64,000 nt of DNA, taken from the NCBI RefSeq assembly GCF_016406145.1, contig NZ_CP066306.1, forward strand, positions 2,480,001 to 2,544,000, written 5' to 3'. Position numbers and translations under genes: made by a program. This DNA comes from Pseudomonas putida. Its GTDB lineage: Bacteria > Pseudomonadota > Gammaproteobacteria > Pseudomonadales > Pseudomonadaceae. The notes under the pieces are model-generated. The model saw only the letters and a list, made by a program, of their open reading frames with translations, searched no databases and was not told the DNA's origin. This document shows, piece by piece, positions 1 to 10,866 of the stretch (position 1 is the first letter of the stretch; every line of letters starts with the position of its first letter).

Positions 1-1295
1 ACGCCCAGATCCATCACATGGCGCACCACGACGCGCTGACCGGGTTGCCCAACCGCACACTGTTCAACGAGCGGCTCAAGCAGGCACTGGTGCGCGGCCA
101 TCAGAACGACAAGCTGACCGCAGCGCTGTGCCTGGACCTGGACAACTTCAAGAACATCAACGATTCCCTCGGCCATGCCTTCGGCGACAAGCTGCTGCGC
201 GCACTGGGCAAGCGCCTGCGCCGTGAGCTGCGCGAGCAAGACACCCTGGCCCGCTTGGGCGGCGATGAGTTCGCCGTGGTGCTGACTGGCCTGGACGGCC
301 GCGAGGCTGCCTGCAATACGGCGAAGCGCCTGATTGAAGCGATTTGCCCGCCGTTCCAGATCGAAGGCCACCAGTTCACGGTGGGCGTGAGCATCGGCAT
401 CGCCATTGCCCCCGATGACAATGAACAGGCCGAACAGCTGCTCGGTTACGCCGATATGGCCCTCTACGAAGCCAAGCGCAATGGGCGTAACCGCTACGAG
501 TGCTTCCACGTCGAACTGGATGTCGCCGCCCGCCAGCGCCGCCTGGTCGAAACAGACCTGCGCACTGCGCTGCACCTTGGGCAGTTGCACCTGCATTACC
601 AGCCGATAGTGGATCAGCAGACCAGCAGCGTGACTGGCTACGAGGCGCTGTTGCGCTGGGAGCACCCGACCCGCGGCATGGTGATGCCCATGGACTTCAT
701 TCCCATTGCCGAGGAGACCGGGCTGATCCACGAACTCGGCACCCGTGCGCTGAACCTGGCGTGCCAGGAGGCGGCCAGTTGGGACAGTGAGCAGACGGTG
801 TCGGTCAACCTGTCACCGGTGCAGTTCAAGAACGCCAACCTGGTCCATACCGTGGCCCTGGCCCTGGCCGACTCGGGCCTGGCGCCCCAACGCCTGGAGC
901 TGGAAATCACCGAATCGGTACTGCTGGGCAACAGCGAGGAGAACGTGCGTACCTTGCGCGCCCTGAAAGACCTGGGGGTGTCGATTTCGCTGGATGACTT
1001 CGGCACCGGGTATTCGTCGCTCGGTTACCTGCGCTCGTTCCCGTTCGACCGGATCAAGATCGACAAGTCGTTCGTGCATGACATGTGCGACAGCCGCGAG
1101 GCGATGTCCATCGTCCGGGCGATCACCGAACTGTCCAACAGCCTGATGATCAAGACCACGGCTGAGGGTGTGGAGTCCGAGGAGCAGATGCAGCGGCTGG
1201 CGGCGGAAGGGTGCTCGCACTTCCAGGGTTATCTGTATGGGCGCCCGGTGCCGGCGGGGGAGCGGTTGAAGCAGGTGGCTGTGGCGGTGAGTTGA
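1..1295 (+). CDS. GGDEF-EAL cyclic-di-GMP protein (5' partial)
   Basis: This is the C-terminal part of a cyclic-di-GMP turnover protein whose start lies left of the window. The reading frame begins at base 3 with AQIHHMAHHDALTGLPNR, the usual entry into a GGDEF domain. The diguanylate cyclase signature LGGDEF is intact near residue 85 of the visible part. A complete EAL phosphodiesterase domain follows, with EALLRWEHP and the DDFGTGYSS and KIDKSFV motifs. Both catalytic motifs look intact, so the protein could make or degrade c-di-GMP; which activity dominates cannot be read from sequence. Any sensory or membrane domain would be upstream. The ATG at 18 is internal to the GGDEF domain and is not a real start. 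A bidirectional hairpin follows the stop. Confidence 0.95.
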   Translation, partial: AQIHHMAHHDALTGLPNRTLFNERLKQALVRGHQNDKLTAALCLDLDNFKNINDSLGHAFGDKLLRALGKRLRRELREQDTLARLGGDEFAVVLTGLDGREAACNTAKRLIEAICPPFQIEGHQFTVGVSIGIAIAPDDNEQAEQLLGYADMALYEAKRNGRNRYECFHVELDVAARQRRLVETDLRTALHLGQLHLHYQPIVDQQTSSVTGYEALLRWEHPTRGMVMPMDFIPIAEETGLIHELGTRALNLACQEAASWDSEQTVSVNLSPVQFKNANLVHTVALALADSGLAPQRLELEITESVLLGNSEENVRTLRALKDLGVSISLDDFGTGYSSLGYLRSFPFDRIKIDKSFVHDMCDSREAMSIVRAITELSNSLMIKTTAEGVESEEQMQRLAAEGCSHFQGYLYGRPVPAGERLKQVAVAVS

Positions 1296-1297
1296 AA

Positions 1298-1314
1298 GGG
1301 CCGCAAAGCGGCCC
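1298..1314. terminator. GGGCCGC hairpin between convergent genes
   Basis: A perfect 7-bp inverted repeat GGGCCGC-AAA-GCGGCCC sits three bases after the GGDEF-EAL stop and eight bases before the stop of the convergent aldo/keto reductase gene. It probably terminates transcription from both sides. There is no long T tract. Confidence 0.6.
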
Positions 1315-1321
1315 CTGGCAT

Positions 1322-2146
1322 TCAGCTGTTCCAGTCCGGCGCAAAGTCCGGGCTCACCACCCGCTGATCCTTGGGCAACCCGGCAATCAGCGCCCGATCC
1401 TGAGCATCCAGGCGCACATCCAGCGCCGCCAGGTTGCTCAGCTGGTTCTCGCGGCTGCTGGCCTTGGGGATCACCGCCACGCCGTCCTGGTCCAGCAACC
1501 ACTTGAGCGCCACCTGGCTCGGCAACACGCCATGCTTGCGGGCGATGTCCTGGATCACCGGCTGCGCCGCCGCCCGCCCGCGGGCCAGCGGGGTATACGC
1601 CGTGAGTAGCAGGTCGTGCTGGCGGGCGTAGTCGAGCAGCGGTTGCTGGCTGAGCAGTACGTGGTATTCCACCTGGATCGCCGCCAGCGGCGCGTCCAGC
1701 GCTTCGATCACCTGGCGCAGCAGGCCGAGCGGGAAGTTGGCCACGCCGATGCTGCGTACCTTGCCCTCGTCACGCAGGGCCACCAGCGTCTCGATGCTGC
1801 GGGCCAGGTCCCATTCCTTGCCGGGCCAGTGAATATGGAACAGGTCAACCTGCTCGGTGCCCAGGGCACGCAGGCTGTTCTCCAGGGACTGTCGCATGGC
1901 CTCGGGCGCCAGGCGGTCCCACCAGACCTTGGTGGTCAGGTGAATCTGTTCGCGTGGCACGCTGCTGTCGCGCAACGCCTGGCCAACAGCGGCTTCGTTG
2001 TCGTAGGCAGTGGCGGTATCGATGTGCCGGTAACCCAGCTCCAGTGCCTGGTGCACTGCTCGTGTGCACTCGGCGCCAGTCATCGGCCAGGTGCCCAGGC
2101 CAATGCTGGGCAGGTCGAGGCCGTTGCGGGTGGTGAGCCTATGCAT
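1322..2146 (-). CDS. dkgB: aldo/keto reductase, DkgB-like
   Basis: A 274-aa NADPH-dependent aldo/keto reductase of the 2,5-diketo-D-gluconate reductase B type. Near the N-terminus it has GLGTWPM, then DTATAYDNEAAVGQAL with the catalytic Asp and Tyr, TTKVWWD with the catalytic Lys, and HIHWPG with the catalytic His, followed by a full TIM-barrel C-terminus. Length is close to E. coli DkgB (267 aa). I chose the ATG at 2146 because AAGGAG lies just upstream; a longer in-frame extension exists but has no family similarity. It reduces aldehydes, methylglyoxal or keto sugars in the cytosol; the true substrate is not given by sequence. It stands alone, convergent with the gene on its right-hand side of the map only through the 2.2-2.4 kb intergenic region. 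Confidence 0.9.
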   Translation of the reverse strand: MHRLTTRNGLDLPSIGLGTWPMTGAECTRAVHQALELGYRHIDTATAYDNEAAVGQALRDSSVPREQIHLTTKVWWDRLAPEAMRQSLENSLRALGTEQVDLFHIHWPGKEWDLARSIETLVALRDEGKVRSIGVANFPLGLLRQVIEALDAPLAAIQVEYHVLLSQQPLLDYARQHDLLLTAYTPLARGRAAAQPVIQDIARKHGVLPSQVALKWLLDQDGVAVIPKASSRENQLSNLAALDVRLDAQDRALIAGLPKDQRVVSPDFAPDWNS

Positions 2147-2374
2147 GAAAACTCCTTGTTCGGGTTCGAGGGTCCAGGCTCGATGGTGCGCGTTTCGCCT
2201 GCCTGGGACCATGAGCAGGGGCCAGAAAGTGGTCGATCAGCGAACGGAAAACACATTGCCCTGCATGAGCGTGTCAATTGACCTTCCTCAAGTCGTCGTA
2301 TCTCTTCTAGAATCCCTGCAGTCGCACTGCCTTCACCTGGCGTTGCATGTCGCAGCGCCGCCATCGAGAACGCC

Positions 2375-3253
2375 ATGAGTTCCAGCACACCGCTGTCCGG
2401 AGTCAACCACCCCCTGCGCGGCATCGCCCTGGTGGTGGTGGCCACGTTTCTGTTCGCCAGCCACGATGCCTTGTCCAAATTCCTCGGTGGGCTGTACCCG
2501 ATCATCATGGTGGTGTGGGCCCGCTACCTGGTGCATACCCTGCTGATGGCCGGTATCTTCCTGCCCAAATCTGGCCTCAATGTGTTGCGCACCCGGCGCC
2601 CGGTGCTGCAGACCTTGCGCGCCCTGAGCCTGCTCAGCACCAGCCTGTTGTTCACCACCGGCTTGCAGTACCTGCCGCTGGCCGAGGCGACCTCGGTCAA
2701 CTTCCTGGCCCCGGTGCTGGTCACTGCGCTGTCGGCGCCGCTGCTCAAGGAGCGGGTCACACCCGGGCAATGGGTGGCGGTGGTGCTGGGCTTCATCGGC
2801 GTGCTGGTGGTGGTGCACCCCGGTGGCGCGATGTTCACCCCGGCGATCCTGTACCCCTTCGGCTCGGCACTGGGCTTTTGCTTCTACCAGTTGCTCACAC
2901 GCATACTCGCCGCCCATGACAGCCCCACCACCAGCAACTTCTACGCCGGGCTGTGCAACACGCTGGTGATGAGTGCGTTGGTGCCGTTTTTCTGGGAGCT
3001 ACCGCGCTGGGACCACGCGCTGCTGATGCTGGCACTGGGTGGTTTCGGCATGAGTGCGCACCTGCTGCTGACCCAGGCTTTCCGCCACGCCGCGCCGGCT
3101 CTGCTGGCGCCGTTCAGTTATTGCCAGATCGTGTTTGCCGGCTTGCTGGGGTTGCTGATCTACGGGCAGGTGCCCGATAGCACCACCTTGCTGGGCATCG
3201 CCATCATCTGCCTGAGTGGGCTTGGGGCAGCTTGGATGCAACGGCGCAAGTGA
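2375..3253 (+). CDS. DMT-superfamily (EamA) transporter
   Basis: A 292-aa inner-membrane protein with about ten hydrophobic segments in two EamA repeats, the standard size and layout of drug/metabolite transporters. The first repeat opens with LFASHDALSKFLGG and ends with a highly conserved-looking LPLAEATSVNFLAPVLVTALSAP segment; the second contains SNFYAGLCNT and AFRHAAPALLAPFSY. These proteins usually export amino acids, nucleobases or other small metabolites by proton exchange, but the substrate cannot be predicted here. The ATG at 2375 has only a weak GAGA ribosome site. The gene converges on a LysR regulator with 18 bp between stops. Confidence 0.9.
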   Translation: MSSSTPLSGVNHPLRGIALVVVATFLFASHDALSKFLGGLYPIIMVVWARYLVHTLLMAGIFLPKSGLNVLRTRRPVLQTLRALSLLSTSLLFTTGLQYLPLAEATSVNFLAPVLVTALSAPLLKERVTPGQWVAVVLGFIGVLVVVHPGGAMFTPAILYPFGSALGFCFYQLLTRILAAHDSPTTSNFYAGLCNTLVMSALVPFFWELPRWDHALLMLALGGFGMSAHLLLTQAFRHAAPALLAPFSYCQIVFAGLLGLLIYGQVPDSTTLLGIAIICLSGLGAAWMQRRK

Positions 3254-3271
3254 AAAGGTGCCATGCCTGCG

Positions 3272-4174
3272 CTACCTGGCCATGAACTGCAGAATCCGTT
3301 CTCGCAACCAGCGTTCGGCCGGGTCATTGTCTTGCGCGCCGCTCCATACCATCGACAGTTCCGCCTCGGTGATGTCGAACGGCGCCGGGTCGGCGCGCAG
3401 GCTGCCATCGTCAGCCAGGGCGCAGGCGGCGTAGTCCGGCACGGTTGCGATCAGTTCGGTATTGCGCAGCAGTGCGCGCAGGCTGCCGAACTGTGGCACG
3501 GCCAGCACTACCTTGCGGCAACGGCCGATGCGCGCCAGATCAAGGTCGATGTTGCCACTCATGTCTCCTGAAAACGACACCATCACATGCGGCCTGGCGC
3601 AGTATTCGTCCAGGGTCAGCGGGCCTGGGCGACCGTCGGCGCGCAATACGCGCACGCCGATGTCACGCAGCTTGCGGCGCTTGGCCGTGGCCGGCAGGTC
3701 GGTGGTATAGCTGACGCCCACCGAGATCTCGCCGCTGGCCAGCAGGCCAGGCATCAGCAGGAAGTTGGTACGGCGCACCACCACGCTGATGTTCGGTGCT
3801 TCTTCGCGCAGGGCTTGCAGCAGGGCCGGGAACAGGCCGAATTCGGCGTCATCTGAGAGCCCCAAGCGGAATACGTTGCAGCTGTTGGTCGGGTCGAACT
3901 CCCGGGCGCGGCTGATCGCTGAAGAGATCACGTCCATGGCCGGCCCCAGCTCGGCGAAGATCTGCATGGCCCGGGGAGTTGGCTCCATGACCCGGCCGCT
4001 GCGGATCAGTAGTGGGTCATCGAACAGTTCGCGCAGGCGGGCCAAGGCGGCGCTGACGGTGGACTGGGTGATGAACAGCTTTTCGCCGACGCGGGTCAGG
4101 TTACGCTCGATCATCAGGGCTTCAAAAAGCACCAGCAGGTTCATGTCGACGCGGCGCAGGTCGTTGCGGTTCAT
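3272..4174 (-). CDS. LysR-family transcriptional regulator (NodD-like)
   Basis: A 300-aa LysR-type regulator. The N-terminal winged helix-turn-helix covers residues 10-70 (RRVDMNLLVLFEALMIERNLTRVGEKL then TQSTVSAALARLRELF), and the substrate-binding domain fills the rest. The phrase DMNLLVLFEALM followed by DDPLLIRSGRVMEPTPRA is typical of the NodD/NahR/LeuO branch. It is convergent with the DMT transporter and is followed upstream by a long gap before katG, so its target is not clear from position; autoregulation through the 4.2 kb intergenic region is likely. The start at 4174 lacks a strong ribosome site; the ATG ten codons in is an alternative. Confidence 0.9.
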   Translation of the reverse strand: MNRNDLRRVDMNLLVLFEALMIERNLTRVGEKLFITQSTVSAALARLRELFDDPLLIRSGRVMEPTPRAMQIFAELGPAMDVISSAISRAREFDPTNSCNVFRLGLSDDAEFGLFPALLQALREEAPNISVVVRRTNFLLMPGLLASGEISVGVSYTTDLPATAKRRKLRDIGVRVLRADGRPGPLTLDEYCARPHVMVSFSGDMSGNIDLDLARIGRCRKVVLAVPQFGSLRALLRNTELIATVPDYAACALADDGSLRADPAPFDITEAELSMVWSGAQDNDPAERWLRERILQFMAR

Positions 4175-6814
<2,640 letters not shown>

Positions 6815-6826
6815 AGGTAATGACTG

Positions 6827-6926
6827 GGGCTGCTTTGCAGCCCAATCGCCGGCAAGCCGGCCCCCGCAGTCACACCACAAAGCCAGAAGGCGGTGGAGTG
6901 CTTGTGGGGGCCGGCTTGTTTGCAAT
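6827..6926. repeat. terminator hairpin plus inverted REP-like elements
   Basis: A perfect hairpin GGGCTGC-TTT-GCAGCCC (6827-6843) directly after katG is followed by a GCCGGCAAGCCGGC element (about 6849-6862) and, inverted 45 bp later, a GGGGGCCGGCTTG copy (6902-6914). This pairing resembles the REP elements common in P. putida genomes. The first hairpin probably terminates katG transcription. Confidence 0.6.
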
Positions 6927-7052
6927 GGGGCAGTGGCCATCGCGCCAATTCCAGGTCGGATAGGTACAAAAGCGTCCTCGTTCGTTCTGCTGCAATGCAT
7001 CTCAGGCGGCCGGCCTGAAACAGCGTGCTCACAACGACAAGGAACACCGACC

Positions 7053-8264
7053 ATGCAAATGCCCCAGACCCTGAAGATCCGCAACGGCAACAAGGTCAAA
7101 CCGACTTTTTCCGCACAGGAATATGCCGCCCGCCATGCCCGGCTGCGGGCCTATATGGCCGAGCAGGATATCGAGGCGGCGATCTTCACCTCGTACCACA
7201 ACGTCAACTACTACAGCGACTTCCTCTACTGTTCGTTTGGCCGCCCTTATGCACTGGTGGTGACCCACGACAAGGTGGTGTCGATCAGCGCCAACATCGA
7301 CGGTGGCCAACCTTGGCGTCGCACGGTCGGCACCGACAACATCGTCTATACCGACTGGCAGCGCGACAACTATTTTGTGGCCATCCAGCAGGCGCTACCG
7401 CTGGCGTCGCGTATCGGCGTTGAGTACGACCACCTCAACCTGCAGAACCATGCCAAGCTCGCTGCCTGCTACCCAAGGGCCGAGCTGCTGGACATCGGTG
7501 CGCCCTGCATGCGCATGCGCATGATCAAGTCCGCCGAAGAACAGGCGCTCATTCGCCATGGGGCGCGGGTGGCTGACATTGGCGGTGCGGCGGTGGTCGA
7601 GGCGCTGCAGGACCAGGTGCCGGAATATGAAGTGGCACTGCATGCCACCCAGGCGATGATCCGCGAGATCGCCCGCAGTTTCCCCGACAGCGAGTTGATG
7701 GACACCTGGACCTGGTTCCAGTCCGGGCTCAACACTGACGGTGCGCACAACCCGGTGACCAGCCGCAAGGTAAACCCGGGCGACATTCTCAGCCTCAACT
7801 GCTTCCCCATGATCGCCGGCTACTACACCGCACTGGAGCGTACGTTGTTCCTGGGCCACTGCCCGGACGAGCATTTGCGCCTGTGGCAAGCCAACGTCGA
7901 AGTGCACGAGGCAGGGCTCAAGCTGGTGCGCCCGGGCATGCGCTGCTGCGATATCGCCCGCGAGCTGAACGAGATCTTCCTGCGCCATGACCTGCTGCAG
8001 TACCGCACCTTCGGCTATGGCCACTCGTTCGGCACACTCAGCCACTACTACGGCCGTGAGGCAGGGCTGGAGCTGCGCGAGGACATCGATACGGTGCTGG
8101 AACCGGGCATGGTGGTATCGATCGAGCCGATGATCATGCTGCCCGAAGGGCTGCCGGGGGCAGGGGGCTACCGCGAGCATGACATCCTGATCGTCAATGA
8201 AACGGGTGCCGAGAACATCACCAAGTTCCCGTATGGACCGGAGCGCAACATCATTCGCAAATGA
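7053..8264 (+). CDS. creA: creatinase (creatine amidinohydrolase)
   Basis: A 403-aa creatinase, which splits creatine into sarcosine and urea in the cytosol. It has the pita-bread fold of the M24 peptidase family but lacks the metal ligands. The catalytic base known from P. putida creatinase, His232, falls at exactly residue 232 here (GLNTDGAHNP), and Glu262 falls in YTALERTLF. Length matches the 402-403 aa of known creatinases. The ATG at 7053 has AAGGA upstream; a longer in-frame start at 6933 would add 40 residues not found in the family. A stem-loop, an MFS transporter and a CahR-like regulator follow, making a small creatine-use locus that supplies nitrogen. Confidence 0.96.
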   Translation: MQMPQTLKIRNGNKVKPTFSAQEYAARHARLRAYMAEQDIEAAIFTSYHNVNYYSDFLYCSFGRPYALVVTHDKVVSISANIDGGQPWRRTVGTDNIVYTDWQRDNYFVAIQQALPLASRIGVEYDHLNLQNHAKLAACYPRAELLDIGAPCMRMRMIKSAEEQALIRHGARVADIGGAAVVEALQDQVPEYEVALHATQAMIREIARSFPDSELMDTWTWFQSGLNTDGAHNPVTSRKVNPGDILSLNCFPMIAGYYTALERTLFLGHCPDEHLRLWQANVEVHEAGLKLVRPGMRCCDIARELNEIFLRHDLLQYRTFGYGHSFGTLSHYYGREAGLELREDIDTVLEPGMVVSIEPMIMLPEGLPGAGGYREHDILIVNETGAENITKFPYGPERNIIRK

Positions 8265-8270
8265 TGACAG

Positions 8271-8304
8271 GTGCCGGCCTCTGCGCGAATGAAGAGGCCG
8301 GCAC
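8271..8304. terminator. stem-loop between creA and the MFS gene
   Basis: A perfect 11-bp inverted repeat GTGCCGGCCTC / GAGGCCGGCAC with a 12-base loop begins seven bases after creA. It could terminate creA messages or attenuate read-through into the transporter. Confidence 0.6.
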
Positions 8305-8378
8305 AAACAACACAATAACAACTAACTGTATGACCTTCAGACCCTGCCTCCAATTAGAAGAACCAGAGGGTATCCGTC

Positions 8379-9713
8379 ATGTCCAGCACCACCCTGAATG
8401 CTCCCACCCTCGCCGGTGCCACCCAAGGCGCCGAACGCCAGGCCCTGCGCAAGGCCGCCCGCGCCAGTTTCATGGGCAACTTCGTCGAATGGTTCGATTA
8501 CGCGGCCTACGGCTACCTGGCGACCATCATCGCCGCCACCTTCTTTCCGCAAACCGACAAGACCAGCGGCTTGCTCGCGACGTTCGCGGTATTCGCCCTG
8601 TCCTTCCTCGTACGCCCGCTGGGCGGGGTGGTGTGGGGCCATTTTGGCGATCGTCATGGCCGGCGCAATGCTTTGTCACTGTCGATCCTGATCATGTCGA
8701 TTTCGACCTTCTGCATTGGCCTGCTGCCGGGGTATGCGCAGATCGGCCTGTGGGCGCCGTGCCTGTTGTTGCTGATCCGCCTCGTGCAGGGCTTTTCTGC
8801 TTCGGGCGAGTATGCCGGCGCTGCGGCATTTCTCGCCGAGTATGCACCGCCTGGCCGAAGGGGGCTGTACACCAGCATCGTGCCGGCCAGCACTGCGGCC
8901 GGGCTGTTGTTTGGTGCAGCATTTGTCGCGGCCTTGCATGAACTGCTCAGCACTGAAGACCTGCACAGCTGGGGCTGGCGCCTGCCATTTTTGCTGGCGG
9001 CGCCGTTTGGCCTGGTGGGACGTTATATCCGCATGAGCCTGCAGGACACACCCAAGTTCCTGGAGATGGAACAGCGGCTGGAAAGCAAGGCCTGCATGAC
9101 GCCGGCGCCGATCCGCGAACTGCTGAGCCGGCACCGCCGCAGCCTGGCCATCGGTATCGGGGTTACCTGCCTCAATGCTGTGGCGTTCTACCTGCTGCTC
9201 AGTTACATGCCCACTTACCTGTCGAGTGAAATGGGCATGAGCGAGCGTGACTCGTTCATCGCCTCGACGGTTTCCCTGGCCACCTACATCGGCCTGATCT
9301 TCCTGATGGGACGCTTGTCTGACCACTTTGGCCGCAAGACTATGCTGGTGGTTGCTTCGCTGCTGTTCCTGGGGTTGACCGTGCCGCTGTTCAAGCTGCT
9401 CGATGGTCAGCCCCTGCTGGTGGTCCTGGCGATCCAGATCTTCTTCGGGGCGATGCTGGCGATGAACGACGGCACCTTGCCTTGCCTGCTCGCGGAAATC
9501 TTCCCCACTCGCGTCCGTTTCAGTGGCTTTGCCTTGAGCTTCAACCTGGCCAACGCCTTGTTTGGCGGGACGGCACCGTTCATCGCCACCTGGTTGATTC
9601 ATGTGACCGGTAGCAAACTGGCGCCGGCCGGGTACCTGCTGGCGGCGGCGCTGGTGGCGCTGGTGGCCATGTTGATGTGCCGGGAAACGGCCCACGACGA
9701 ACTGAAAGACTGA
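8379..9713 (+). CDS. MFS metabolite:H+ symporter, probable creatine transporter
   Basis: A 444-aa major-facilitator permease of the metabolite:H+ symporter group (ProP/KgtP-like) with twelve predicted membrane spans. The family loop signatures are present: GNFVEWFDYAAYGYL at the start, FVRPLGGVVWGHFGDRHGRR-like loop 2-3 (here FLVRPLGGVVWGHFGDRHGR), and LSDHFGRKTML between the two halves. RLVQGFSASGEYAGA is also typical. Position between creatinase and a CahR-like regulator makes creatine the likely substrate; that is inference, since the family also carries betaine, proline and dicarboxylates. The ATG at 8379 follows GAGGGTATCCGTC. Its stop lies four bases before the stop of the convergent regulator. 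Confidence 0.9.
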   Translation: MSSTTLNAPTLAGATQGAERQALRKAARASFMGNFVEWFDYAAYGYLATIIAATFFPQTDKTSGLLATFAVFALSFLVRPLGGVVWGHFGDRHGRRNALSLSILIMSISTFCIGLLPGYAQIGLWAPCLLLLIRLVQGFSASGEYAGAAAFLAEYAPPGRRGLYTSIVPASTAAGLLFGAAFVAALHELLSTEDLHSWGWRLPFLLAAPFGLVGRYIRMSLQDTPKFLEMEQRLESKACMTPAPIRELLSRHRRSLAIGIGVTCLNAVAFYLLLSYMPTYLSSEMGMSERDSFIASTVSLATYIGLIFLMGRLSDHFGRKTMLVVASLLFLGLTVPLFKLLDGQPLLVVLAIQIFFGAMLAMNDGTLPCLLAEIFPTRVRFSGFALSFNLANALFGGTAPFIATWLIHVTGSKLAPAGYLLAAALVALVAMLMCRETAHDELKD

Positions 9714-9717
9714 GGTA

Positions 9718-10710
9718 TCAGTGCAACGATGCCTGCCGCCGTTCCCCCAGCGGCGACAGGCCAAAGAAGCGGCTGTAGCTTTTGGAAAAATGCGCCGGCG
9801 AACTGAACCCGCATGCCAGCGCCACCTCCCGCACTTGCACGTCGCTGCGCAACAGCAATTCCCGCGCCCGCGACAGCCGCAACTCCAGGTAATACTGGCT
9901 GGGCGTGCGCTGCAAATACTTGTGGAACAGCCGCTCTAGCTGGCGCACGGTCACCTCGTTGAGGCTGGCCAGTTCCTCCAGCGCCAGCGGCTCCTCCAGG
10001 TTGGCCTCCATGATCGCCACCACTTGGCTAAGCTTGGGCTGGGCACTGCCCAGCAAGGTGCGCAACGGCACGCGCTGTCGCTCGCGCTCGCCGCGCACCC
10101 GGTCGCACAGCAGCAACTCGGCCGCCTTGGCGGCGATGTCTTGGCCACCGGCTTCGCGGGCGACCAGTTGTAGCATCATGTCCATGGCCGCAACGCCACC
10201 GGAGCAGGTGTAACGGTCGCGGTCCAGTTCGAAAAGCTGGCTGGAAATGACGATCCCGGGGAAATGCTCCTGCAGGGCCTCGATGTCCTCCCAATGGATG
10301 GTGCAACGATAGCCTTTGAGCAGGTCGGCTTTGGCCAGCAGGTAGCTACCGGTACAGATGCCGCCTAGCGGAACGTGCTGGCGGGCCAGTTGGCGCAGCC
10401 AGTCGATCAGGGGCCGGTTACCTCGGCTGCGGTCGATCGGGTTGGCCCCGACCACGAACAGGGCATCCAGCGGCGGGGCATCGGCGATGGCATGGTCAGG
10501 CAGGATACGCATGCCATTACTGGCCATCACCGGCGCTTCGCTGGCGGCGAGCAATACGGTGCGGTAGAGGGGGCGGCGGGCTGCCAGATTGGCCATGCGC
10601 AAGGTTTCCACCGCCGACGCCAGGCCGATGGTGGTGAAGTTGGGCAGCACCAGAAAACCGAAGGTCTTGGCTGGGCAAGGCGAGACGATTGCAGAAACGG
10701 GGTGGACCAT
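9718..10710 (-). CDS. cahR: GlxA/AraC-type regulator, CahR-like
   Basis: A 330-aa transcription factor with an N-terminal class-I glutamine amidotransferase-like (DJ-1/PfpI) domain, seen in FGFLVLPNFTTIGLASAVE and GGICTGSYLLAKADLL, and a C-terminal AraC helix-turn-helix domain (VTVRQLERLFHKYLQRTPSQYYLELRLSRARELL). This architecture defines the GlxA/GbdR/CdhR group, which senses choline, carnitine, betaine or creatine. A member named CahR controls creatinase in P. putida KT2440, and the neighbourhood here (creA and an MFS gene) fits that role, so the symbol rests on context. The start at 10710 has AGGAAG upstream; the open frame continues further but outside the family. It probably activates creA through the creA upstream region. 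Confidence 0.88.
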   Translation of the reverse strand: MVHPVSAIVSPCPAKTFGFLVLPNFTTIGLASAVETLRMANLAARRPLYRTVLLAASEAPVMASNGMRILPDHAIADAPPLDALFVVGANPIDRSRGNRPLIDWLRQLARQHVPLGGICTGSYLLAKADLLKGYRCTIHWEDIEALQEHFPGIVISSQLFELDRDRYTCSGGVAAMDMMLQLVAREAGGQDIAAKAAELLLCDRVRGERERQRVPLRTLLGSAQPKLSQVVAIMEANLEEPLALEELASLNEVTVRQLERLFHKYLQRTPSQYYLELRLSRARELLLRSDVQVREVALACGFSSPAHFSKSYSRFFGLSPLGERRQASLH

Positions 10711-10866
10711 TGCGATCTTCCTGTGCAAGCTGAGGCGTGATTCGTCGGGGGCAGTGAAAAACAGGCCTCGCATGTTTCTTGTTGTTATGGGTCGTTGCCC
10801 GGTCGATCTTACACTCCGGCGTGATGGCCAGGAATGGACCTGAATGCAGACAGAAGGTGAAGCTAC

